64,000 nucleotides of DNA from Acanthaster planci (taxonomy: Eukaryota > Echinodermata > Asteroidea > Valvatida > Acanthasteridae), in contig NW_019091417.1 of assembly GCF_001949145.1 (NCBI RefSeq), positions 856,321 to 920,320 on the forward strand, written 5' to 3'. Of this stretch, positions 37,695 to 51,100 are shown piece after piece. Numbering within the stretch: the stretch's first letter is position 1; each line of letters starts with the position of its first letter. The notes below the pieces were generated by a model. The model searched no databases and had not been told where the DNA came from. It worked only from the letters and a program-made list of their open reading frames with translations. Made by a program: the position numbers and the translations under genes.

Positions 37695-37985
37695 GTTCCA
37701 ATGCGCCATTCTTGGACCTTCAGTATTCATCGGAAAAGTGAATCAAAGTGAAGACGAAAGCCAATGTCAGGCTAGCGTTGATCTGTAATGCCGCTGACAG
37801 AGTGGCTACTTTCTGAAGGACCTGTAGGGCGGTTGTGTATACCGGTATGACGGCTAGGCACAAGACCAGCGTGGAATAAACACTGATGGCAATGACCTTG
37901 AACTCGTTGTAATTGCTACAGGAACTTTGCGGGTCTTGAAGACGCACGAACAGCAGACTCCAATGAGCATGATGAAACACTTTGC
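37695..37985 (-). pseudogene. Truncated tandem copy of the class C GPCR 3' exon
   Basis: About 280 bp closely match the second exon of the receptor gene at 39116-39619, covering the region that encodes NYNEFKVIAISVYST through ALQINASLTLAF (TM6-TM7). The copy has a 2-bp insertion near 37919 that shifts frame, and a deletion near the TM7 end (parent VYLPKLYGIHFADEL, copy VFTLIHFSDEY-stop). The extracellular domain and TM1-TM5 are absent. It lies about 1.1 kb downstream of the parent on the same strand, consistent with partial tandem duplication then decay. Confidence 0.82.
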
Positions 37986-37999
37986 TTTGTGCTGTAAAG

Positions 38000-39110
38000 G
38001 GCCTTTAAACTTTAAAAGGACCTTTAAAACAAGGTCTGTTTGCTATATCAATAGTAAGTCGAAATGTAGACTAGTATTCTTTGAACTCCGAATTCGAAGT
38101 GAATCGGGCCTTTGCGGACATCATTTTCAACGACTGACTTCATACTGCAATACTTGTGGTGACCATGGTCGCAGTATATGGGACGTCATGAAATAAGTCT
38201 ACATGTAGTTTGTTGTGTCGAGAGGATATTGGTTTGTAGGTGGCGGGTTAAGTCAAAGTTTAATTACAAGGAAACTTACTCCTAGCACAATTCCACTTTA
38301 ACAACATCCACAGAGGTCAAATGACATGTTTCTTCCACCGGCAAATAAGAAATACGAAAACTTACGGGAGCCAAATTCCCTTTTGCAAGACTACACAAAG
38401 GATCAGTGCTTTTGTGCTTACAACCAGAGTGCGAAAGAAACAAATTTCGTTCTAAAAGTGAAGAGAGGAGTAAAATTGTTGTTTGGATGACCCGCCTCTA
38501 AAACAATAATAGGTTAAGTTACCAGTACGCTAAACGAAAGGGCTTGATCGAAAGAAGACAAGACATTCACCATAATTTATGTTCACTTTTAACACAACCA
38601 TTCATTAAATTATCTGAGCAACATTTTGAATGAGAAATATGTGAGTCCAGGAAAGTTTAAAGCCTACACATCACGACAAGATCAGGTATATAAAAAACGA
38701 GCCTTTTCTTCCTTTGACCCGCCTCTTATAAGGTTTACAGTGATATCATTTGGACATTACTTGATTAATCCCTGCCAGTGTTAAATGTTTAAATTGAAAT
38801 AACTACAGATGACAAAACATTTACAGACATACACAGAAACTAACAAACACACGCATCTCTAATCCCTGCTATGAGACATTGTTACTTGTTTTGACGACCT
38901 CCACATTTATGACAATGCAATTTTCATAAATCGTTTTCGACCTTTTGATTTGTAAGATGTTACGATACTACAGAAAACAGTCGTGTACTATTAATACATT
39001 TGCATGTTATTATATGCATATTACACTTGCATATATTATAATTATACCGTCAGCTAAATAGTGGAATACCGTTCAACGGATTTTGAATCGCTCACTTAAT
39101 GTTTTGGACA
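38000..39110. other. AT-rich spacer between receptor gene and its broken copy
   Basis: No coding frame or recognisable repeat. It probably includes the receptor 3' UTR, but the end cannot be fixed by eye. Confidence 0.45.
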
Positions 39111-39115
39111 TTAAT

Positions 39116-42010
39116 CTAAATTGGATCCGACTTCTTGCTTTGCATTGCTGAGTCTGTTTTCATTCTGCTCATTATCCCACTGATAGAACCGATCTGGTTT
39201 GCTGTGGTACGCCATTCTTGAACGTTTAACTCATCGGCAAAGTGAATCCCGTACAGTTTTGGCAAATAGACCAACGCCAATGTCAGACTAGCATTCAACT
39301 GCAATGCCGCTGACAGAGTGGCTACTTTCTGAAGGACATGCAGAGCGGTTGTGTATACCGGTATGACGGCTAGGAACAAGACCAACGTGGAATAAACACT
39401 GATGGCAATGAACTTGGACTCGTTGTAATTGCTAGGAACTTTGCGGGTCTTGAAGGCGTAGAAACAGCAGACTAGAATGATAATCATATTGTATACGATG
39501 GTTGCAACAAACCCCTGGCCAAACGAACAGTAAATTTCGACGTATTTACGCAAATCGGGCGGGAAAAGGAAGGTTGGTAAAGCAGGAGCGAATGATACTG
39601 AGATGACACTCACCAGCACCTACATGATTAGAGTAAAAAAAAAATCATAATTTAACAGGATCATATGTAAATTTCATTACACAGCCTTATCTCAAGCGTA
39701 CGAATGGATTTTACTCTCGAAGATTTCAGGATAGATGGGCTGACAAATAACATATTGTCCAGTGCCGAATTCCACTTTCTAAAGCCTTCGCAAAGCTATG
39801 ATCACAGCGAACAGTGGGGCAAGTACTGATATTGCTTGGTATTTCAAGCCATTATCTTGTCCTGTTACTCATGCCATGAACGTCCTCAACAATTTCTGCA
39901 AAGTTAAAAACATATTCTTTTCAGAAAGTCTTACTTAGTAGCTTACCTGTATGAGAATAAAGACAAAAGCCAGCATCAATTGTTGCTTAGGACCAACAAA
40001 CCGCGGACGACGAACGGATCTTCTGCTGGACTGAAAAATGCGAAAGATTCGGTTCACCTTCAACAAAGTTGGGGCGTAAATCAGCGTAAAACTCGAAGAG
40101 ATCATTGCTTCTAACATCATACAGCTGGCATGGGAAGGTCGACCCAGCAGCAAAAACACACTAGCAAAAGCAGCTGTCAAACCTAGAATGTTGATGCAAC
40201 TCAATTCGCGACTGGTTGCTTTGATCAATGCGTGGCTACGGTGGTAATACAGTCCAGCAGCAGTAAAAACACAGGAGAGCACTCCTAAGGCCGAAATCGA
40301 CAGTAGGGCGATACTTGTCCCACTGTTCAAGTCCAAAGAGGTAGGGGAAATTGCCTCGCATGCAGATCGCATTGAGTTCGGCCAGAAAGTAACTGAACAC
40401 GTTTCGCAAAAAGAGTTATTGACTACGATGGCGTTGACCGGACATTCTTGACATCCCCAGCAACATTTTTCCTCTAAAGGGACGACAATAAACCCAGAGC
40501 GGCATTGCTCCCTACAAACAGACAACGGTGGTTGAGAGTTACCCTGCGGCCAAAGTACAACGTCTTCAAATATCTCAAGACTGTTATCAACTTGGTGCGA
40601 GTCCCAGAATCCTACACGCACGCGTTCAATCTGCCCATCCGCGGACAGCTGCCAACTTCTCAACTGGTATTTTCCTCCGGAGTCGCCATCTAAATTAAAA
40701 TCAACTTGGCCTGCTCCGTTTTCAAAGGAAATATTCAAGAGATGTGGTAGTAACATCTGACCAGTAAGATTGAAACAGCTCCCGTTACTCTTAAGTGATT
40801 GGTGGAGGTTGTGCAGTGCATGCGCAAAAGCATAGACTGCTAAATACACGTGACTCTCCGTGTCATAAAGAGGTGCGGGACACGACGTAAAGTTTGAACA
40901 GTCGTTTTCGACAGTCCAATCATTAAGGTATTCTGTCAACCATGGCGAAATATCGCTTTCATAAATGCCTTCGACTCCAATGCTTCGAAAGTACTTTTCA
41001 ACATTAGGAACCTTATTATAAGTCAGTCCAACATAGAAACTTCCAGTCGTAGCGTTCGCTAAACTGGGATTCCGAAGGAAGCCGTAGCCGCTGAAACCAT
41101 CACTACCAATACAGATGAGTCTTCGATTGGGATAGGTAGCATGAACGGCTCTTAAAATGTCATACATGTGTCCACCTAAACTGAAAATGACGAAGACAGT
41201 GGCCTTGGGGTACAAACCCACTCGGGAAACGATATCGTTGATCTCATTGGTTTGCGGTTCTTCTCTAACAACAACAGAGAAAGCAATGCAGATGTCGTTT
41301 TGCTCTGCTAATTTCGTGACTTCCAACGCACCATGAATGCCGTACGTGTCCGCTGAGTAAAGCAAGCCGACGTAACGCCAATCATAATGCAAAAGGATAT
41401 CAACCATCGCCCGCGCTTGAAGTTTGTCCGGAGGGACTGTCCTCAAGAAATAGGGGAATCGTTCCTTGTTGCTGAGCTCATTGCTGGTAGCCGAGTAAGA
41501 TATGATTGGTATTTGGTATAGACCTGCTACTTTACCAGCATAAATAGCATTGACGCTGGACGCAGGCCCGATCAATCCCACAGGTATCGCATTCGTCTGT
41601 GTATCATAACGGGAATTTCGACCCACTGCCAGTGCAGTGCTGGTATATAACGTAAACTCCTCCGACCAGCAGGTATCTCTGATATCATAACCGATGATGC
41701 AGTCAGGTAGGATGGCAGGGTTACTGTTGATCTCCTGTATTGCAAAGATCATAGTTTGGGACATTGATAACGCCCATTTTCCTGGGGCAGAGGAACAAAG
41801 CCCGTCTGAGCCAGAAAAACGGAAGGGGTACATACCACCGATGATATAGTCCCCATAGCTTGCATGCCGCATATCAAGATTTGCTGGTACGTCACACCAA
41901 ACTACCGTTTGAGTTGTAATCACCAGCAGACACAGGACAATTACCAACGCCATTGCTACCTTGCTTACATGTCTCACAAGGTTGTGAAGAGAGCGTACCT
42001 CCGTCAACAC
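39116..42010 (-). CDS. Metabotropic-glutamate-receptor-like class C GPCR, 2 exons
   Basis: Exon 1 (42010-39947) and exon 2 (39619-39116) join in phase (CTCATACAG|GTAAGC ... TAG|GTGCTGGTG) into about 855 residues. A hydrophobic N-terminus (residues 18-38) acts as signal. A Venus flytrap ligand-binding domain (about 45-490) carries YIIGGMYPFRFSG, SQTMIFAIQEINSNP, GLIGPASSVNAIYAGK, IPIISYSATSNELS, RTVPPDKLQARAM and ADTYGIHG. A cysteine-rich segment (about 499-551, CREQCRSGFIVVPLEEKCC) leads into seven membrane segments. The loop KTRKVPSNYNESKFI and the TM7 region ASLTLALVYLPKLYGIHF are mGluR-type. Motifs that contact alpha-amino-acid ligands in mGluRs (SYSATS, the Asp of TVPPD, the Tyr of DTYG, the Asp of GSDGF) are present, so an amino-acid ligand is likely though not proven. 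It is expected at the plasma membrane, signalling through G proteins. The extracellular domain and TM1-TM4 sit in one large exon. The first ATG was chosen because it gives the signal segment. Confidence 0.92.
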
Positions 42011-42274
42011 TATTTATGCCTTTGCGTCAAAGAGAGAAAGGCTCTTTGGAGTGCCACCTTCTACGCTACGTCTTAACGTAATTATCAAACAATGCACGAG
42101 CTTTCTACAAATATGTATTATTGAATTATTTATGCGTACATACAAAAGTCTTATCAGCGGTGTTCTTTATACAGCAAACTTTTGATTCCGATGCCGGTAC
42201 GTCAAATCTGATGAACGTATGTAAATGTGGAAACGAATTTCTAACAAATTATATTAGTGTACATTACGTTATTA

Positions 42275-42342
42275 ACCTTAACTCACTAGGGCGTGTGTAA
42301 AATCAAATTAAAATTGAAGGATTCAGGGCTGTTAGGGTTAAA
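42275..42342. repeat. Short inverted TTAACC(C/T)TAAC pair
   Basis: TTAACCTTAACTCACTAGGG faces TTAGGGTTAA about 60 bp away, with GGATTCAGGG internal. It resembles the ends of the 14107-14447 element. Possibly an internally deleted copy. Confidence 0.3.
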
Positions 42343-45122
42343 CATGTAACTTCAATAACAAAAGCACGGTTCATCTATTAATTCAGAAAATGTGCCGTTT
42401 TGAGCACAGACAAGTTACGAAATCTTCTAAACATTGCTGTGTTCACGTCACTTCCCCATAATTCATGAAGGTCAACATGGCAATAAGATTGAAGTCTATT
42501 TTTGGTTTCTAAATAAATTTAAAGCATCCCATGGTTCTATAGAGTCTGCCATCCTCCTTGCAACCATGGTCGTGACAGTGTGCCAATCATCATTATTGAT
42601 TACTGCATGTATTTTGTGAATCAACCTTTCGCTGTGCTTAAAGAACGTAAAATGGGCTTACAGCAGTATCTCAGAAATACATGGTTGTTTACTGCATGCC
42701 CCGTCCAAGGACAAAGCTGAAAAAAATATCTTTATTCAAGGTCCACTAAGTTGGTGATTTCAGTCTGGACATGGATGATTTATTAAAGGCCAAAGTAAAT
42801 CTTTTCGGTATGGCCTTCAAACGCGTCAGGTAATCGGCAAGCAGTCCAGCAACTACAGAAAACTTCACGGAAAACTCAAGGCATTATACCTTCACAACAA
42901 GAAAAAAAATTCTCCAATTCACCATTGGTTTCCATTCTTAGGGAAAGGGTTAATACGTTGTGCGTATGAAAACAACAATTTATAACGCAAAATGTACCTT
43001 CCCTATTCGGCTCTTAAATAACCTCTTTCTGAATACGGAAAGTACGATAAACAACCGTAATGCGATTAGTATGGTTCAAGTCGAGGAGAGAATTTAATTA
43101 CCGTCCACAGAAGCCATTATTAGGAGTAATCATTTCATCTAAATGACGCCGTCGAAGTTTTCTGCTTTCAAAGAACTTTGAGGCATTCTAAATATAATCT
43201 TTTGAAATTCTGAACAACATTTCAGCAACTTGCCAATATTACTGTTTAAAAAGGAGAAAAGTTAACGCTATAAATAATTCTACCGTTCCTCACAGAAACA
43301 ATCATGTTCTGAGCAAAGACGTGTTTTGCTTACATGCAACCAGAAGAACGTTTTCTTTCTCTGAAACCCTTTTGAAACACATTAACCCCTCCCCCGGCAA
43401 TGTATCTCTGGAAGACTTAGAACAGGCCTGGGTTTAGCTACGTACATGCAAGTATGAACTCCCCAGGATTTCTTCCTGTAGAAAAGTGGCTCTGCATTAC
43501 ACAACAGTTTATGTTGTCCTTTACAGGTATAGGTTCGCCACCGTAAAGACATCAATGAAGTGAAGCAAACAGTTTGATACAAAATGGTGTTAGGAATGTC
43601 ACAATATTTATGAAGCAAATTACATTCTCCATCTCGTAAACTCTTCGATAGATGCATACAGAATAAGGCACAAAAACATATATTAAAAATCACCCGACAC
43701 ATAGTACGAAAAGACTTACTCTATAAATGTCATGTTGTTTACAAACATCTGACATTAAACTGCTTCGGGGGAAAATTTGAGGGATCCTTGAATAACTGCT
43801 GAAATCTGGTCTGTCTGCACGATTCTAAATGTAAAACCTCCACACTGTAGTCACTTCTGGTCCAGAAAAACTCTGCACGCAAAAGCTCCCATCAATAAAA
43901 ATGTTTGAAAATCATACCACGAGAAAAAAAAGGGAGTTTGTAATTAGCAAATGGAGAAATGACAGGAAAAACGTGCACAAGAGCCCAGTCAACGCATCCG
44001 ACCACTTTCACAATTTTCACTCTATAACACTTTTGACAAGTATTCAGGTACAAAAAGACAGAGAAAGGAAGGTTTGTTTCCACATGAAAACTTGACAATA
44101 TTTTCATTATTCCATTGCATCACTAGTCCAGGTTGGGATGGGCTCAACATCACAGTGAAGTAGTGCTAAGTACAGAAATAATCACATCAAGAATTACATG
44201 AAGCCAACTGCAAAACACTGAATGTACGTAGAAAAACTTGCGGCTAGCCACTCTACAGCAGTGTTTGGGTTCACAGGTGAGACATAATGGAACCAGATTA
44301 AATAAATATTGCAAGAAGATGAATACACAAAGCCCTGGCGGTGTACATGTATTTATCAAATGTTTGGAATGGTTTGGGGATCCTTGATGAGCACACTGAG
44401 AAGCGCTTACAATATAAATGTACAGGGATGCTAGAGTGATGTACTCTGTACACTAACCAAGAACTGTATAATTACAAAGCTCAAGGTTTAACATCTGGGC
44501 CTACTTTCATAAAGCTGATGAGAAGGAAATATTGAAATTACAATTGAAATAATATTGTGCTAGGCCAAACAGAGCTGAGACCTAAGTACTAGATGTAATG
44601 AAATACTATTTGGGATGGGAAGTTGTTTTTGCTTAGCAAAAATATGTCTACGCTTAGCCAACGTATCTCTGGTACAGAAACTCAATGAAATGGAACCATT
44701 CTGCAAACTAGCACAGTACAGTATTTAAAATGTATGTTATATGTGCCATCATTTAAAAGGTTTTCTGAACATGTTAAGAAGGGTTCAATCGTATGTCAGA
44801 AAAACTTTAAAATGGTATTATGTCCCATTTAAAATTCAAACAAAATTTGGAACAAATGTTTTATTTTCATTTTTAAATGAAGGAACTAAATACGTCTTCA
44901 AATGCAAGCCACATATGCATTTCAAGACAATCACATGCAGTTACGCCAATTAACAAAACAGCAAACATTACAGGAACATAACAATGCACATAACAATGCA
45001 CTTTCATGACATACACAATGTTTCAATTTGTTTTCAGTCGTGTGAATTCAATAGTTTCCAATATTCTCTGTACAAAGGTTTTTCATTACAAACTTAAATG
45101 GCCTGGCAGCCAGTGCTGGCAA
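42343..45122. other. Intergenic region upstream of the receptor and downstream of DDI
   Basis: No coding exon recognised. The frame at 43382-43702 has no domain or splice support. The part next to 45123 must contain the DDI 3' UTR, but I cannot place its polyadenylation site. Confidence 0.45.
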
Positions 45123-48100
45123 TTATTGACCTGGAAGTTTTAAATTCTTGGCAAACAGAGCAGCCATGGCCATCTGCTTGTTTCCGTTTTGTTTTCTAAG
45201 CTCTGTGATAACCTCATCTCGTTGGAAACCCATGGCTGTGAGCTCACCTATAGTTGATTCAGGGAAGGGACATGACTGTAAAGAGTCCTGAGTCTCTGAG
45301 GAAGATGTACTTGGTCCTACACAAGAAAAACAGTTCGTTTGTACCTATTAATTTTCATATATTTGAAAGCCACTCCCATTGAACATGCACGCCACACCTC
45401 AGACACTGATAATATCTGGCCATTCATTAATTGCATCAAAGCTTAATACTTTCGAAGAAAAGTAGTCATATTGCTTCATGCTGTTATTTCTGTTTTTTAA
45501 TTATATTTCTGTGCATGAAAGATAGAAGTTCAGAAAGAATGAGCTGAAATAATAAAGTGCATCAAACACACCAAGCATCAAGCTACCAACAATGGGTGGA
45601 TAACTCAGTGGAATTTTTTACCTGCAATGTCTTGAGCCGATCTGGTCAGGGCTTCTGCGAGTTGTTTGTCTTCAGTTTCAATTGAGGTCTTCTCTAAAGA
45701 TTCAGACTGATTTAATCGGGCACAAGCCGGTAGCTCAGCCTCACCCAGAAATGGTGTTGCTGTTCCTGTGGTGCCTATTTTCAAAATGTTGTTCTTAAGG
45801 TCTATACAGCACTGGCCAAGGAGAAAAGGCATAGAAACAACCTTCTGTGGAGATCATTCAACTTTCAAAACCTGTTACAGAATTTCTTGTGGTAAAGCTG
45901 TAAGGAGCATGTGACTCCGCAACACTATACATGTATATGTTTGGCACTCTACAATGAAATTCCTTATCATATAGCTAGTATGACCTTTCAAACCCCTTCC
46001 ACAAGTTGTCAGGGATAAAAAAAGTCCACTTACAAATTCAGCTGAGTCTAAGAAGAGCACTGCAAGGGAAATTGCAGAGAGCTCATAGTGGATTGTGTCA
46101 GAGGCACATTACCAATAGAAGCAACCCCAATGTTCATCCCTAAAAGCTCCAGATAAACATCAGTAGTAATGCACACTTCACCGGCTACTGCTTAGAAATT
46201 GGTGGACACCAGTGACTAAAATCACTATGAATTAACAAACTAAAGAAATCTAAGACCTTTGGAATGGTGTGGCTCATGTATCTGTACTTACCTGATGCCG
46301 TTTGAGCATATCAAGTCCTAGAAGCATGTCCATAGGCTGATCCTCAAGGATAGCAAATGATGACTGTAAGAAATCTGGTCCAATTTGGATTTGTCCTTCA
46401 GAAAGAGTGATGAAAGCATCTTCATTCATCACTGAATTTCTACTCAACATTATGGAACCACTATATAACAAATATATTTATATTTTTGTATGCTTTTACG
46501 ATATTCAAGATTTGAGAAATAAAATCACATTGTGTGATGTCTAGCATATTGGCACTTTGTTCAGCAATTTTTAAATGAAAAAAAACTCCATATTATCAGT
46601 CTTCCAGTCACAAGTGCATTCATCTAGTCTGCTTTCTTCAGTTAAACTCCCAGCTCAGCCACTAAGTTAAGTTTCAATTAATTGCACTGACAATAAGTAA
46701 CACCTCAAAAAGGCTGGAATGATACTTATCAATAAATAAAATACTTCCATATATTTCACTGGAGTTATGTAACACCATCATCTTACCTAAATGTACTCTC
46801 CCGATGATTTTTTGTACACCAACCCCTTTTGCAATGCCCGCCCATCGTTTGTCAACCAGACGCATTATGTTACATCTCTCAGCACAGGCTTGGCTCATAA
46901 TAGTCATCTGGGCACCTGAAATTGAATTACAGTACCCACAGTTATTACAATACAGGCCTAGGGGTGTATCATCAAGATATAAAGCATACCAAGCTCCATG
47001 GAGAATGCAGTGCCTGGTACATGAACCTGGTTTTGTGTACATTGTTGATTCCTCCACAATCTTTATCTAGATTTTGGTGAATTAGGAAGAGAATGCGATT
47101 TGCCTAAGAGACACAGCATAGTGCCATGTTCTTGTTCAGCTAATGCAAGTGTAATAGTGTAAACTAATTAATCATTTAAAAGATAGGCTTTTTTTTCACC
47201 ACACTACACTTACAGTTGCACCAAGACCACCAATAAGGGCAGATTTTCACAGGGCTTCATCAGTACAGAGTACAAGAGAGAACTACATGTACATCGTAGT
47301 GGTGAAACCATGAGTCAATCACAACTTCCATCAAAACAAAGTTAAATATCAGGAGTCCATCACAAGTCCAAATGCCATATGAGTAAAAAAGTCCAAATGC
47401 CATTCACAAGTTTACAATTCACCAAAAGTCTCACGGGCAAGAGGGAAGGATTCGAAGGAATAACAACTGGTGAATGCCTTTGTCAAAGTTCATTAGTATA
47501 GCAATGACCTGAAATGTGACAATTTGTAAGAATGCTGGAGGACTAGAATACAAGACAGGCCAGTTAAACAGCAGCGCCAGGGGTCAAAAATGAATATTAA
47601 TGAATAATGGTTACATACCAGAATCTACAAAAGCTTTCACAGGATGACTGTTGACTTTGACATCAATATATAGCATGACTACTTGACCAAAGCTCTCTGG
47701 TGCATGCTCCATTGCTGTTTCCATGTTAGCCTCAACATTCTTCAATCTGAAATGGACATACAGGTAAGTTAAGATGGGCAATTACTCTTTGATGTCCTTA
47801 TTTTCCATACATGCAACTGCCAACATCAAGATCGATACCATTCATCCAGACACATGTAAGGTCCATTCAGAAATGTCCCAAGCCTAATCTGCCAAAGTCA
47901 AATAACTGGACTTTGATTCCTCAGTAATATCACTTCATGATTTAATTTTTGGTTCTCTTTATTTACCATTTTGCACACTGACCAATTAATCGAGAGACTT
48001 ACCTACTATCATGGACCAACTGAATCAAATGTACATCAGTCAACCAGTTAAGTGATCAAATGACTAACTGATTAATCTGTCAGTCCGCTAAACAAGCAAC

Positions 48101-51100
48101 TGACGGATCAACCTACCTGCCAATAAATCATTCAAGACATACCTAATAGTTTCTGCAATTTGCTGTTGAGCATCGGGATCAAAGGGGTCTGCATTCATCA
48201 TTCGTATTTGCATTAATTCTCTCTCTGCTCGTTCTTTCCTTTGTTTCTCCAAGACTTCTGAAAACAATTCTATTGAAAAAGCAGACAAGAAAAAGAGCTT
48301 AAGACTAAAGTGCAACCGAAGTGACATGTTGTTATTTTGGCTCTCCTTTTGAACAAATACATGTATCACCAAAGACTTTTTGGCATCGTTAGTGCAAAAA
48401 AATTTTGTAATTTACCATACCACACTCTAACGCTAGAATGTAATTTCTTTTAAAACTGTTTTAAAATGGGCTGCTTGAAGAGCAAGTATAAGACTTCTTA
48501 CCAAGATTTCCACTCAAGAGTGCATCTGCTAAAGGGCGATTGCGCTCCTTAAGCAGTGACAACTGGTGTGGATTTGACAAGAGCATTTCTCTTATTTTAG
48601 CTGGATCAGTCTCATTACTAGCTGCTGCTTGCTGTTGGGCTTGCTGTAAGGATGGCAATTGTGACTGCTGTCTTGGCTGTTGAGATGAGCCAGGAACTTG
48701 GATCTGACTGAAGTCAAGATTCAGCAATCCAGGATTACCTACAAATGAAAGATATTCCCTTAAAAAATGTTACAATATATTAATCAAAGCTTATTAACAA
48801 ACTGCAGCATATTTAGATATATATTATCACCTATTCAATGATTGGGAATGAATCAGTGAAGTAAATGAATGGCCATGTTCAGACGACATCACAGACATCC
48901 AAAATTTCACAAACAGATACAGTTGGGGAACTGCTGAAAAAGTAAACAAATGACCAGATAGGGTAAGTAAAGCTATCGAAGCGAAAGAGGCTCATAGAAA
49001 GCTTTTTCACAAAGTCCCCATTTTTTTGAGGGGGTTGGGTTGGGTGTAGGGCTAAGGATATAGAAGGAGTCCCGTAGTATGGGGCTAAGTAGGACCTACA
49101 TGTACTTCAGGGAACTAAAAGGCACATCCGTGTGTCTTTTGTCCCTTTTATTTTACATGAGGTCATAATGGTATCTTTTTTTTTAATCCAACCTCTGAAG
49201 TAAATTACTGAATCTAACATTTTTGGAGGCATGGGGTGAAAACCTGTTTTACCTGTAACAGCCACATAGTACAGCACTTGTTGCACATCCCACCAGTATT
49301 AGTCCAGTCACACAGCTAAGAAGGTCATGCGATAAAAACAAGATTCTACCCCTTACCACAAAAAGGTCGAACTGACACGCTGAGCAAGCTCAGCCACTGG
49401 CCAGCCCCATGTGCACTGTGATGTACACAAAGTGTACGGTCACATGACGGTATGGTGTGATCATCCTTGGGTAGAGATCAAGAGATTGGTGAGTAAAAAC
49501 TCAGATTTTCAAAAGACGGTGGATCTTTTGGTCTAAAAATCACGGTTACTAAATTTTCAAGAGCTATATACATGTACAGTGTATGTAAGTTATGTAAGTA
49601 CAACTGAACATGTATGTCACAACTGCACTCACGCTGGAAACTTTGCTTGAGAAAGTTGAAGTTGCACCACCAGTAATTTACCCCAGAGGCAGGATTCCTA
49701 GGTTACAACCCTGTGTAAACGGAGTGAACGGGCCAAAAAGGTGTCGTTTGGTACATGGTTTCCAGACATCATGGACAAACCAGAAACTAAGTGTAGGAAT
49801 ATACATGTAGGGTAAGTGCAGGAATTTTTGACTAAAAGAATTCAATCAACTGCATTCAAAAACTACACAGCTGGTTGAATTTCTGGCTTTTCATACGGTC
49901 CAATACCCCCAGTCCCAGTCGTCCCCAGTCACCCTACTGTCATGGACGTACCAGTATAAACCTTATCGCAAATACTGCACGAGTGATTTTGCACAATGGT
50001 TGAAAGGCATTGTGGGAAGGCTCCTTTTTCCTAGTTTTTGTGATAACCTGTGATTCAGGACCATGTTGTATGATGGTAACGGGTCAACTCGTAACCAAGT
50101 TAACTTGTACCCGAGTCAACTCGTCCCCCAAAATTTACACCCACGTGAAGTCGTACCCGAGTCAAGTCGTACCAACATCAAGTCGTACCCTGGTTAACAC
50201 GTACCCAAACCAAGTAGTACCCAAGTTAACCCGTACCCATGTTAAGTTGTACCCTAAGCATTTTCCCGGCCGCGAATGACGAACGAGGAATGACGGCGCA
50301 TTCCCATAATTTATTCCCTGCTCTGTTGACTTGTATTGTTGGGAATGTTAAATTAACATAATGACTATGAAAAAATATCATTTGTCAAATTGTTACTGCC
50401 GTCGCCATGTTTTTGCTCTTTCTTTCTTTTTAGAGATGATCCTGTGAAGTCTTGATGCCAATGGTCACCCTGTAAATCAGAGCAGGCGATGCGGCAGACG
50501 TTGAGCGCTGTGGGATAATGTTGTTGGAAAACAAACTTGAATATAAGTGTGCAGTATAAGCATGAAGAAAATGGAAACAAACACGACTGAAATTGCAGCT
50601 TTTGGCATGCAATAATTTCAGTGACTTCTTTTCTTTGTGAATTGGTACAATAACAGCCCAAGCGCCTCCAGCCGTACAGTTCTATTACAAACTTTGTAGT
50701 ACAGTTTGCGATAGTACTGTACCACCTGGGTGGACAGGGACGTATAGATGCCGTCCAATTGGTCGGTGTTCATGCGAAGCGTGCGGACCAACAACAACGT
50801 CAAGGGCTGGCACAGGAGGATCAACGGAAGGGCCGGTCGCCACTGTGTCCAGTTCTACACCGTGGTGCAACTCCTTCACACCGAAGCATCACTGGTACAC
50901 TTGCAATGAGGCTGGTAAAGGAGTCCAAGCTTCGCCGGTATCAGCAAAAGCGATTCAAGACAATGCAGGTGAAGCTTTTCAAGATCTGGCAGCGGTACCA
51001 GGTTGGGGAGCTGACAAAATCTAAGCTTCTTTCTACCTGCAAGCACCTGAATGGTCACGCACTGTAGGCCGACCAAACCAAACGGCCCTTTTCAGGGCAA

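Noticed and set aside
43382-43702. 106-codon minus-strand frame with hydrophobic start
   Set aside because: No family resemblance, no splice context, AT-rich non-coding surroundings.
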